A stretch of DNA of 64,000 bases. It comes from Prevotella sp. oral taxon 299 str. F0039. GTDB lineage: Bacteria > Bacteroidota > Bacteroidia > Bacteroidales > Bacteroidaceae. The notes beneath the pieces were generated by a model. That model was not told the DNA's origin, made no database searches, and saw only the letters and a program-made list of their open reading frames with translations. Each line of letters begins with the position of its first letter. Within the stretch, counting starts at the first letter, position 1. The DNA lies in contig NC_022111.1 of assembly GCF_000163055.2 (NCBI RefSeq), forward strand, positions 310,001 to 374,000, in the 5' to 3' direction. The translations under genes were made by a program, and so were the position numbers. Shown here in pieces: positions 1 through 8,360 of this stretch.

Positions 1-2
1 GT

Positions 3-1541
3 GACTCATCGATAGCTGTGACATTGCCCGACTTTAACGTTAGTATTAGTCGTTTTTATCCTTTCAAACGAAAGCATGCTGTAGGCAAAGAACGTTGGTA
101 CGAGAAGATTGCTATGAGTTATACAGGGCAGATGTCTAACTCTATAGCAACGAAAGAAGAACGTCTTTTTAATTCTTCTTTGATCAAAGACTGGCGTAAT
201 GGAATACAGCATAATATTCCAATCAATGCTAATTTTACCTTATTTAAATTCATTAATATTAATCCTTCCTTTAACTTTGTCGACCGAATGTATACAAATA
301 AGGTCACTCGTTCTTGGAATGCAGTAACACAAAAGGAAGTGGCAGACACAACTTATGGATTTCATAATATCTATAATTGGAGCATGAGTTTAAGTATGGC
401 AACTAAATTATATGGATTTTATGTGCCAAACAGAAAGATCTTTGGAGATAAAATACGTGCTATTCGCCACGTTGTCACTCCTTCTGTGAGCTTAAACTAT
501 TCTCCAGACTTTGGTTCTGCACGTTATGGGTATTATCAAACCTATCAAAAAACCGATGCTGCTGGTAATGTTAGCTTGGTAGAATATTCGCCATTTCAAA
601 ATAATATCTATGGAGTACCAGGACATGGACGCACAGGAAGCATTTCAATGAGCCTAGATAACAACATTGAAATGAAGGTAAAGAGCGATAAAGACACAAC
701 AGGTGTGAAGAAAATCAGTATTATTGATGCCTTTGGATTATCGATGTCGTATAATATGGCGGCAAAAGATAGACCTTGGAGTGACCTTAGTATGAATATA
801 AGACTTAAGTGGTGGAAGAGCTATACCTTTAACATGAATGCCGTATTTGCTACTTATGCTTATGAACTTGATGCCTCTGGAAATCCTTATATCGGTACTC
901 ATACAGAATGGGGAAAAGGTCGTTTAGGTAGATTTCAAGGTATGTCGCAGAACTTCTCTTATACTTTAACGCCTGAAAAGATAAAGAAACTTTTTGGAGG
1001 TAATAGCGATACTGATGATAAAAAGGGTTTGAAGAAGAAACAAGACGATGATGGTATCGACACAGATATCGAGAGTAATGTTGACGAGAACTTAGTAAAA
1101 GGTCAGCGAAAGCTGAGAGGTGAAGAGCAAAATGCAAAGGCTGAGACCGATAACGATGGATATATGAAATTCTCAATGCCATGGTCTTTAACCTTTGGTT
1201 ATGGTATAACAATGCGTGAAAACACCTCAGGTCGCTTCAATACCAAAACAATGCGCTATCCATATAAGTTCTCTCAAACATTAAATGTCAGTGGTAGTTT
1301 GCGCTTAAGCGAAGGTTGGAATATCAGTTTCTCATCGGGTTACGACTTTGAAAACCACGCTTTGAGTATGACAACTGCATCTCTTCAACGTGACCTACAT
1401 TGTTTTAATATGAGTTGTTCTGTGGTTTTAGCACCTTATACCAGCTATAATTTCAGTTTCAGATGTAATGCTTCAACGCTAACAGATGCCTTGAAATACG
1501 ACAAGCGGAGTGGATACACCAATGCTGTGCAATGGTATTAA
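3..1541 (+). CDS. lptD: LptD-like outer-membrane LPS assembly protein, C-terminal part
   Basis: The frame is open at the left edge, so only about the last 512 residues are present and the real start lies outside. The fragment consists of amphipathic, Tyr/Trp/Ser-rich strands and ends in an aromatic residue (NAVQWY), as outer-membrane beta-barrels do. A very polar Asp/Lys/Glu linker in the middle (around base 1000-1150) looks like a surface or periplasmic loop. The pattern matches the large Bacteroidota LptD/OstA-like proteins that insert lipopolysaccharide into the outer leaflet. The family call is from recognition of the C-terminal region; a different large barrel protein is possible. It faces the SusD gene and shares a hairpin terminator with it. 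Confidence 0.7.
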   Translation, partial: DSSIAVTLPDFNVSISRFYPFKRKHAVGKERWYEKIAMSYTGQMSNSIATKEERLFNSSLIKDWRNGIQHNIPINANFTLFKFININPSFNFVDRMYTNKVTRSWNAVTQKEVADTTYGFHNIYNWSMSLSMATKLYGFYVPNRKIFGDKIRAIRHVVTPSVSLNYSPDFGSARYGYYQTYQKTDAAGNVSLVEYSPFQNNIYGVPGHGRTGSISMSLDNNIEMKVKSDKDTTGVKKISIIDAFGLSMSYNMAAKDRPWSDLSMNIRLKWWKSYTFNMNAVFATYAYELDASGNPYIGTHTEWGKGRLGRFQGMSQNFSYTLTPEKIKKLFGGNSDTDDKKGLKKKQDDDGIDTDIESNVDENLVKGQRKLRGEEQNAKAETDNDGYMKFSMPWSLTFGYGITMRENTSGRFNTKTMRYPYKFSQTLNVSGSLRLSEGWNISFSSGYDFENHALSMTTASLQRDLHCFNMSCSVVLAPYTSYNFSFRCNASTLTDALKYDKRSGYTNAVQWY

Positions 1542-1550
1542 AGTTTGAAA

Positions 1551-1594
1551 GTAATCTAATTATAGCGAAATAGCAATGCAATTACAAATAAGTT
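1551..1594 (+). repeat. Possible vestigial 22-bp repeat (two degenerate units)
   Basis: Two weak copies spaced exactly 22 bp (GTAATCTAATT at 1551, GCAATGCAATT at 1573) lie directly after the lptD stop codon. They resemble the 22-bp intergenic arrays found elsewhere in the window and have the same orientation. With only two poor copies this may be chance. Confidence 0.3.
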
Positions 1595-1617
1595 AAATCG
1601 AATTGAATAATATAAAG

Positions 1618-1658
1618 AATGGTAGACGAGTGTAATGACACTTTAGTCTACCATTTTT
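1618..1658. terminator. Bidirectional terminator between lptD and susD-like gene
   Basis: A 10-bp perfect stem (AATGGTAGAC with GTCTACCATT) encloses a second short stem (AGTGT/ACACT) and is followed by a T run on the + strand. It sits between two converging genes, so it can serve both. Confidence 0.8.
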
Positions 1659-1663
1659 ATGTC

Positions 1664-3262
1664 TTATTTTAAGTTTGGATTCAGCTCTTTAGCTTCGTAA
1701 GGGATAGGAAATAGCGTCTTATCTTCACTCTTTCCTGTTGTATCTTTATTGAATTTATTGAATCGAATGAGGTCAGAACGACGCCAACCTTCCCACATCA
1801 ATTCCATAAGTCGTTCATTTAAGATGTTTTCAAGTGTAGCTTTTCTATTCGAGGCACCCACTCTTTGACGCACAATATTCAGTTCATTATCGCCCGATTC
1901 ACCATTTCTCACCTTGGCTTCAGCCTGCATCAACAGTACATCAGCATATCTAAATAGAACGATATCGTTGTCTTGTAGCTTACCATCAGAGTATGCTTTG
2001 CGGTCTATTTCGTATTTCCTCATTCTCGCCCCTGCATTTTTTACATAGGGAGAGTAGGTTAAATTTAGTTCAACAGCAAGTGGAAGATAAATTAAAGGTG
2101 TGCCATCTTCGTTGCGAACGACCTTATTGTCTACCTTAACTGTATCCGAATAGAAGTTCAATTCGTAGCGTGGATCCACCGAAGTGGTGCCATATCCAAA
2201 TGCTTTTACCGTAGAAACAGTGGCGCAAGCACCATTCTCAGCACCTAATCCCAATGCTCTTCCATGGTTGTAGTTGCGTGATCTGAATAAATATTGAAAC
2301 TGATTAGCATATTTATTCTTATCCATTGGAATGGTAAAGATATTTTCTTTAGATGTTTCGTTATACACCTTAAAGTTCGAAGCATAGCTACTTTCGAGGG
2401 AATAACCTGCTTTGGTTATCTCGTTGCAATAATATTGAGTGGTTTCCCATGCGTTCTTCTTACTTCCTTCAACATCAAAATAAATCGAAGCTCCATTCTT
2501 TCTTGCCTCCCTTCCAGGATTATTGCAAGTATAAACCTCTGCATTTAGAGCCAATTTAGCCAATAAGAAATGCGCAACAGGCTTGGTTATTCTACCATAA
2601 TAGGCACCTTCGTAGTTCGAATGTTCGTTAGCAAGATGCTTACTAGCCTCTTGTAGCTCTTTAAACACAAACGAAAAGACCTCATTTCGGGGCGTTTTGG
2701 TCACCTCATTCACCTTTAACGAGGTAGAAGTAACTAAAGGAATGTTGCCAAACATATCCAAAAGATAGAAATAATACATCGCTCTTAACGCTCTAATTTC
2801 AGCGTTATAGCTTTGAAATTGTTCGTCGGTGAGCACTGCTTTATGTGCTTTTAGAGCCTCAGACGATTGATTACAGAGCATAACCACTTTGTAGAGATAG
2901 CACCAAGTGGCATAAAGTTCGCGATCTTTTTCGTTCCATTGTTGTGTAAAAAGACGCTCCCAAAAGCCTCCATCATACCAATCTCCCCCTCGAATAGGTA
3001 TAATTGCCTCATCACTTGTAAAGGTATTATAATCGTAAACACCTCTATATGTGCCCTGAAGTCCGTTGCTATCTTCGTTTCCGCCAATGTAATTATAGAG
3101 TGTTCCCACTGTGTTGAGATATAAACGGGTGGGGTTGTTGTAGCTATCTTCGGGCGAAATGCGGTCTTTCATGGGCTCTGATAAGCAAGAACTCAATAAC
3201 AACGACATTGCAGCTGTTGCGCCAATAGATGCCCAAAGGGCTTTTTTCTTCTTTATAATCAT
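1664..3262 (-). CDS. SusD/RagB-family outer-membrane lipoprotein
   Basis: Length (532 residues) and layout fit the SusD family: a lipoprotein signal peptide with lipobox LLSSC (Cys26 is the lipidated residue), then an alpha-helical TPR-like body and a C-terminal region with FRYADVLLMQAEAKVR, the SusD/RagB C-terminal signature. SusD proteins sit on the outer face of the outer membrane and act as a substrate-binding lid over a SusC channel. The gene follows its SusC partner by 19 bp and ends the operon. The substrate cannot be read from the sequence; no glycoside hydrolase or peptidase lies in the operon. Confidence 0.93.
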   Translation of the reverse strand: MIIKKKKALWASIGATAAMSLLLSSCLSEPMKDRISPEDSYNNPTRLYLNTVGTLYNYIGGNEDSNGLQGTYRGVYDYNTFTSDEAIIPIRGGDWYDGGFWERLFTQQWNEKDRELYATWCYLYKVVMLCNQSSEALKAHKAVLTDEQFQSYNAEIRALRAMYYFYLLDMFGNIPLVTSTSLKVNEVTKTPRNEVFSFVFKELQEASKHLANEHSNYEGAYYGRITKPVAHFLLAKLALNAEVYTCNNPGREARKNGASIYFDVEGSKKNAWETTQYYCNEITKAGYSLESSYASNFKVYNETSKENIFTIPMDKNKYANQFQYLFRSRNYNHGRALGLGAENGACATVSTVKAFGYGTTSVDPRYELNFYSDTVKVDNKVVRNEDGTPLIYLPLAVELNLTYSPYVKNAGARMRKYEIDRKAYSDGKLQDNDIVLFRYADVLLMQAEAKVRNGESGDNELNIVRQRVGASNRKATLENILNERLMELMWEGWRRSDLIRFNKFNKDTTGKSEDKTLFPIPYEAKELNPNLK

Positions 3263-3281
3263 TATTGGTTTTGTTTAAAAG

Positions 3282-6005
3282 TTAGAACTGAATACCCACA
3301 CTTATTGAATAACTACGATAGGTTGGATAAGTGTTTTTATCTTCAATACCAAGTGTTTTGCCTACAATAAAGCTATTTATCATTGGCGAAACACCACTAT
3401 AACTGGTTATGGTGGCTAAATTATTCACGCTAAGTGATAGTCGAAGTGCGCTAATAAACTTATTTTTTATATCGAAATTATAGCCCAATGTAAGATAATC
3501 GAAGTTGAGATAGTCGCCTTTTTCAAGCCAATAGTCGGTGGCTCTTTGGTCTTTTATGTTCATTTCGGGTGCTTTTCTCATTACATTATAATCAGGAAAG
3601 CTGCTCATATTCATCATACTTAAAGCCGTTGCGTTGTAGATTTTATGGCCAAAAGCACCATTCATTTGGAGCGATGCGTCCCAGTTTTTGTAACGAATAC
3701 TGATGTTTGAACCCAAAGTTGCTTTGGGAATTGCTTGACCTGCAATGTATCTATCTCCTCCATCTTCAATGTTTATATCGTTATTGTTATCTAAGTCGAC
3801 GATATTATATCGCTTTGAGCCATCTTGATTGGTTGCTAATCCCTTTGAATGAGGTAGATAAAACACGCCAAGAGGTTGCCCTACGATTTGATATACAATG
3901 TTATTTTGCCCTCCATGGAATCCTGCTCCATCCAAAGAAGCTATCGGAGTGACGTTAGGTGATGATAAATTTTCACCTCTATAGGTACCACTTAGTGATA
4001 AAAGTTTATTCTTTTGGAAAGCAACATTCAAGTTAATATTGAGCGATAGGTCTTTTGTCTCAATAGGAGTGAGACCTAATCCCAACTCAAAACCGCTGTT
4101 ACTCATGCTACCAATGTTTGCTAATAGCGTGTTATAAACGAATGGTGGCACGCTAACTTGATAGTTATAAAGCATGTTTCGGGTCTTAGAATAATAGTAT
4201 TCGGCTGTGAATACAAGCTTATTCTGCCACAATGCTGTTTCAAATCCAATGTTAAAAGAGTTTTTGTTCTCCCATTTTAAATCGGGATTGATATTCTTTA
4301 AGTGTCCAAGAGTAATGGTTGGAACTCCCAAATAGGGCACAACTCCAGCAGGAAGCTGCGCAAATTGAGCGTTATACGATTGTATTCCACCTAAGTTTCC
4401 ACTCATACCATAACTCGTTTTGAGTGTTAATGCGTTAATAACACGATTGTATCTTAGCCAAGGTTCTCTCTTTATATCCCATTCGAGCGCAACAGAAGGG
4501 AAGAAACCCCAGCGGTTTTTGGGTGAAACAAGCGACGAACCATCTGCTCTGAGGGTTGCACTTAAAGTGTAGGTATTGAGTAGTTTGTATTTAGAAGTAA
4601 GCAAAAACGATAGTAAAGACGGACTTGCATAACTGCTAAAGGTGCCTTCTTGAGGGTGAATAGAGCCTGCTCCGAGGTTATTATAGCCCCATTCGTCATT
4701 CATAAATCCCTTAACTGTGGTGTTAAAAGCCGTTCTTGTGCTCTTTTGATATTCGGTTTGAGCCTCTAAATCTAATACATGTGCGCCCCATTTTTGATGG
4801 AATTGTGCTGCAAAATTAATCAACCAGTCTTCTGTTTTGCGTTCTTGTCGATACGCTTTACCTTGTGCTTCGGTTGCAAGAGGGAAATATTGGTTGTGTT
4901 CTAAGCTGTTAAAGGCATACGAGCTGAATAGTTTTAGATGCAAAGGTTGTGCAACTGCCACGTCAAAGTTGATATGTGTGATGAAATTAATACCATTTTC
5001 GTGGTCTTGAATGCTGTTATATGCAAGTGGAGGAGGTATTTGTGAGGCCCCAGAGTTAAGATCCCAGCCCCCAGAAGCATTGCGATGCGCAGGATAAGTG
5101 GGATTTTGTGCAATAGAAGAATAAATGAGTTTGCGTATGTCTGCAAGGTTTTTGGCAGACGTAGACGAGCCAAACACGCCTAAATTAATGGTTAGTACGT
5201 TGTCGAACGCTTTTTGGTTAAGGTCGAATTTAGCTGTTAAATTGTTATAGTTGTTGTTCTTTACAACCATTTCGTGTCCCGAATAGCTCACAGAAGCACG
5301 ATAGTTCGATTCATCAACACCTCCACTAAAGGCAAGATGGTGGTTCTGTATGAGTCCAATTCGAGTAATTTCTTTTTGAAAGTTGGTGTTATATCCGCCG
5401 TCAATAGCAAACTGATTGAGTGCTTTGGCTGTGGAAATATATTGTGATCCGTTTAAAACTTCAATCTCAGAAGTAGTGTGTTCAACGCCTATATTGGTGT
5501 CGTATGAAATCTTAAACTTTCCTGCTGCACCCTTTTTTGTTGTTACTAAAATCACACCCGATGCACCTCTTGAACCATAAATGGCTGTTTCTGAGGCGTT
5601 TTTCAATATGGTGAACGAGGCAATATCAGCGGGATAAATGGTTGAAAGTGATGCAAGATCGCTCGAAACACCATCGATAATCACCAAAGGATCATTGCCT
5701 GCAGTTACCGAAGTGGTTCCTCTAACACGCACACTATTGAGCATTGCGAGGCGTTCTGCACCGCTGTGGGCAATGTTTACACCTGGAACTTTACCACGAA
5801 GAATATCTAATGGGGCGGCAATAAAACGCTTATCGAAACTTTCATTTTTAAGCTTCTTAATGCTATAAGTCGTCTTAGTCACTACTTTTTTACGCTTGTG
5901 TTTTGTAGGATTGATAGATCCTACCGAACTATAATCCCCATTACTCAATGCTATTGTGCAATAAGTGAGGAGTGAAAGAGTAGAGATGGAACGAAATAAT
6001 AGCAT
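3282..6005 (-). CDS. SusC/RagA-family TonB-dependent transporter
   Basis: A 907-residue outer-membrane transporter. The plug domain spans about residues 60-160 and carries the SusC-type signatures VRVRGTTSVTAGNDPLVIIDG and IYGSRGASGVILVTTKKG; the rest is beta-barrel ending in an aromatic residue (VGIQF). It should import a ligand bound by the downstream SusD partner, powered by TonB. It is short for the family: after a signal-like N-terminus there are only about 35 mostly basic or polar residues before the plug, so the usual carboxypeptidase-regulatory-like domain is absent. It is second in an operon with an FMN-binding protein upstream (23 bp gap). Confidence 0.93.
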   Translation of the reverse strand: MLLFRSISTLSLLTYCTIALSNGDYSSVGSINPTKHKRKKVVTKTTYSIKKLKNESFDKRFIAAPLDILRGKVPGVNIAHSGAERLAMLNSVRVRGTTSVTAGNDPLVIIDGVSSDLASLSTIYPADIASFTILKNASETAIYGSRGASGVILVTTKKGAAGKFKISYDTNIGVEHTTSEIEVLNGSQYISTAKALNQFAIDGGYNTNFQKEITRIGLIQNHHLAFSGGVDESNYRASVSYSGHEMVVKNNNYNNLTAKFDLNQKAFDNVLTINLGVFGSSTSAKNLADIRKLIYSSIAQNPTYPAHRNASGGWDLNSGASQIPPPLAYNSIQDHENGINFITHINFDVAVAQPLHLKLFSSYAFNSLEHNQYFPLATEAQGKAYRQERKTEDWLINFAAQFHQKWGAHVLDLEAQTEYQKSTRTAFNTTVKGFMNDEWGYNNLGAGSIHPQEGTFSSYASPSLLSFLLTSKYKLLNTYTLSATLRADGSSLVSPKNRWGFFPSVALEWDIKREPWLRYNRVINALTLKTSYGMSGNLGGIQSYNAQFAQLPAGVVPYLGVPTITLGHLKNINPDLKWENKNSFNIGFETALWQNKLVFTAEYYYSKTRNMLYNYQVSVPPFVYNTLLANIGSMSNSGFELGLGLTPIETKDLSLNINLNVAFQKNKLLSLSGTYRGENLSSPNVTPIASLDGAGFHGGQNNIVYQIVGQPLGVFYLPHSKGLATNQDGSKRYNIVDLDNNNDINIEDGGDRYIAGQAIPKATLGSNISIRYKNWDASLQMNGAFGHKIYNATALSMMNMSSFPDYNVMRKAPEMNIKDQRATDYWLEKGDYLNFDYLTLGYNFDIKNKFISALRLSLSVNNLATITSYSGVSPMINSFIVGKTLGIEDKNTYPTYRSYSISVGIQF

Positions 6006-6028
6006 TTAAGAAGATTTTAAAGAGTGAA

Positions 6029-6430
6029 TTATTTATTATCTTGGTAATATTTTAAGCCTGTTTGGACATTCTTTATAACTGCGTTTGACGAGTAAGTTGC
6101 GCCGCTAACAGCATCAGGTTCGGTTTTACTTGCTTTGCTTACGCTCTTTCCGTCCCATGCAGTTAAGAGGTCTTTTAAGCGTGCAAAGAACTTAGGAGTT
6201 TCTTTATTGGGAAGGGCTTCTACCTTTATTACCTTGTTTTTCTTGATGAAAATCTTTACAGGTGTTGCACCTTTAAATCCTTTTACGTCTTTTGTTAAAC
6301 TGGTAGTGTTAACGATAGTCACTCCGTTTTCTTTTGTTATTACCTGATCTTCGGTTGATGCACTCATCAAAGTGAGTGAGAATAGGGCGAAACTTGCGCC
6401 TAAAATTAAACTAAAATACTTTCTTTTCAT
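6029..6430 (-). CDS. Exported FMN-binding domain protein (flavinylation motif)
   Basis: A 133-residue protein with an N-terminal signal peptide (about residues 1-24) and a single FMN_bind domain. Residues 106-112 read DAVSGAT, matching the DxxSGAT motif in which the Thr (Thr112) receives FMN covalently through ApbE. Such proteins act outside the cytoplasm in electron transfer, as in Rnf/Nqr subunits and extracytoplasmic reductases. It starts an operon with SusC and SusD genes, which suggests redox chemistry linked to the imported ligand, for example reduction of a metal complex. That link is inference. A 22-bp repeat array lies upstream. Confidence 0.85.
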   Translation of the reverse strand: MKRKYFSLILGASFALFSLTLMSASTEDQVITKENGVTIVNTTSLTKDVKGFKGATPVKIFIKKNKVIKVEALPNKETPKFFARLKDLLTAWDGKSVSKASKTEPDAVSGATYSSNAVIKNVQTGLKYYQDNK

Positions 6431-6593
6431 TGTTTAAAACATTATAATACAAAAACATCTTGTACCTCTAATTCATTTGACTTTCAATGATGGTACAAAG
6501 GAAAACAATAAAAGTTATCCTTTACAAAGATATAAATAATTGTGTAGTTGAAGGAGTTTTTTAAGGTGATATTTTTGTCTTTATATTCTAAAA

Positions 6594-6703
6594 GAAGTTT
6601 TTAAGACTTCCAATATCACTGCTTTTATGTCACAATAGCATTGATATTGGGGTGTAAAAACATTGCTTTTAGTGTGCAATAACAATGCTTTTAGAATAGA
6701 GTG
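6594..6703 (+). repeat. 22-bp phased repeat array 1
   Basis: Units start at 6594 (degenerate), 6616, 6638, 6660 and 6682, each exactly 22 bp apart. The conserved half reads CACTGCTTTT, CATTGATATT, CATTGCTTTT and CAATGCTTTT; the second half tends to end in YGYAATA. The array lies in the 411-bp gap between the FMN-binding gene and the peptidase gene, both leftward. The rest of the gap holds only the peptidase terminator. Confidence 0.85.
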
Positions 6704-6750
6704 GTAGAGGGTACTGATAATGAAGGCGATGAGTTTGTTATACAAAAACA

Positions 6751-6776
6751 AAAAAGGCAGACTCTAAAAAGAGTCT
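6751..6776 (-). terminator. Terminator of the C1 peptidase gene
   Basis: AGACTCT and AGAGTCT pair across a 4-base loop (6759-6776). Read on the minus strand the stem is followed by GCC and a T-rich tract, as expected for an intrinsic terminator downstream of the leftward peptidase gene. Confidence 0.75.
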
Positions 6777-6841
6777 ACCCCAATTTCGAATACATTGTTT
6801 TGAGAACAAAATTACTTTTTGTTTATGATCAAAATATAAAA

Positions 6842-8248
6842 TTAATCGTCTATAGAAAACAAAGGATCGTCATATGTAAGCATGATAGGTTTTTGTGCTT
6901 CCATCTTAAGTAGGTTCTCAGGAACATACTTTTTGTTTACAACAAGGCGGAACATATATTCGTTAAACCAATCATTTGTCATAATTAAGTAACCTTTTTG
7001 TGCATTATCTGTTCCCCAACTGTTTTCAACTTTCCATTTTGTTGGCTTTCCGTTAGCATCTAAATCCACTGCTGTTAGCGTCATTGCGTGCGTGCTTCCG
7101 CTGTCAAATGTAGAGATTCTTTGTGCTTTATTCATCTTAAATGATGTGTCGAACAAAGTAGCATAGTCGTAGTTTTTAGGGTCTAAGAAGCCTCTTTCTT
7201 TGTCCATTTGCTTGCCAACGTCATAGCTTGAGTACATTTTTCTGCCGTCTTTTAATGATGCAATTGCCAAATTAGCAATGTCTTCCATAGGCAAGTTGAG
7301 GTATTTCCAGTTATGACCGTCGTATGTATGGCGATCTAAGTCAATCTCATAAGTCTTATAATAAGGGTGTCTTGGGTCGTTCATCACCATAATAAACGAG
7401 CCATTAAGCTGCTTTCCAACTGTTTCTTGATAGAAACTTTGTGGTGTATACTTCTTAGTTGGGGTTACAGTTTTGCCCTCTTTGTTGGTGAAAGCATAGT
7501 TAAATTCTTTAATTGGCTCACCAAGTGTCATGCTTAAGATATAGTATATCTTGCTAAGCATTTCGGTTTTACGTTTTTGGATGTCGCTATCTTTCTTCTT
7601 GTTAGCTACCATTTGGCGTAGTTCTAAGCCATATTCACGCAATTTAGAAGAGATAATACGAGCCATTCTACTTGTGTTTTCAGACGAATAAGTCTCTGGA
7701 ACCACGCTCATAGGTACTAAACCATACTTCTCAACGAGGTCTGCTACACCGCAAAAGGTACCTCCATCGTTGATAGGATGTTTGAAAAAGAAAGTAACAT
7801 CGTTATGATCTAAAGGCTTATTTGCTGTGTTAATTGCTCCTTGAAGCATGAGATTAGCTTTCTCTAACTGGTCATAAAAGAAGAGATAGCTATGAGAATA
7901 TTCTACAGAAAGGGTGTCGTTGTGTGCTTTTGCAAAGTTAGCTCTTAGCACATTCAAACCTGTAAACATCCAACATCTACCACTACTCTTTTGATTATGA
8001 ATGTTTTGTTTGGGTGTTTCTACGCTAAAGTAGGTGTCAACCTTACCCGAATTAGCATGATTCTTAGCGAGATTATCAATAGAATTAGCTGTAAGTGCGT
8101 TGTATAAAGCTTTGTTTTGGTTGGCAGAAACACTGCCTTTGCTTATTTGTTGTAGCATATCTGCGCTAATTCCGCCATTCTTTTGCTGTGCATTAGCTGT
8201 TGTGGTAATGGTCATAAGGATACCTAAAAATAGTTGTTTCTTATTCAT
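6842..8248 (-). CDS. Secreted C1B cysteine peptidase (aminopeptidase C/bleomycin hydrolase family)
   Basis: 468 residues with an N-terminal signal peptide ending near TANA (residue 20). The papain-type catalytic set of the bleomycin hydrolase/PepC family is visible: Gln86 and Cys92 in NQKSSGRCWMF, His387 in SGSTHAMT, and Asn409 in VENSWG. PepC enzymes are usually cytoplasmic hexamers; a signal peptide points to the periplasm or cell surface, where it would trim peptides for nutrition. This fits an asaccharolytic or proteolytic lifestyle, though that is inference. The gene has its own promoter (8275-8282) and terminator. Confidence 0.93.
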   Translation of the reverse strand: MNKKQLFLGILMTITTTANAQQKNGGISADMLQQISKGSVSANQNKALYNALTANSIDNLAKNHANSGKVDTYFSVETPKQNIHNQKSSGRCWMFTGLNVLRANFAKAHNDTLSVEYSHSYLFFYDQLEKANLMLQGAINTANKPLDHNDVTFFFKHPINDGGTFCGVADLVEKYGLVPMSVVPETYSSENTSRMARIISSKLREYGLELRQMVANKKKDSDIQKRKTEMLSKIYYILSMTLGEPIKEFNYAFTNKEGKTVTPTKKYTPQSFYQETVGKQLNGSFIMVMNDPRHPYYKTYEIDLDRHTYDGHNWKYLNLPMEDIANLAIASLKDGRKMYSSYDVGKQMDKERGFLDPKNYDYATLFDTSFKMNKAQRISTFDSGSTHAMTLTAVDLDANGKPTKWKVENSWGTDNAQKGYLIMTNDWFNEYMFRLVVNKKYVPENLLKMEAQKPIMLTYDDPLFSIDD

Positions 8249-8274
8249 ATTATCGTTAAAATGTTTGTTTTATG

Positions 8275-8282
8275 CAAACTTA
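8275..8282 (-). promoter_or_regulatory. -7 promoter element for the C1 peptidase gene
   Basis: The minus strand reads TAagTTTG, the Bacteroidota -7 consensus TAnnTTTG, 27 bases before the start codon. No clear -33 TTTG is seen. Confidence 0.55.
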
Positions 8283-8360
8283 CGACTTTTTTTTTACATT
8301 TAATGAGTTTGTAATTACATTCTTATTGCAAAGCCGTTGTTTGCCGAAAACAATACTATA

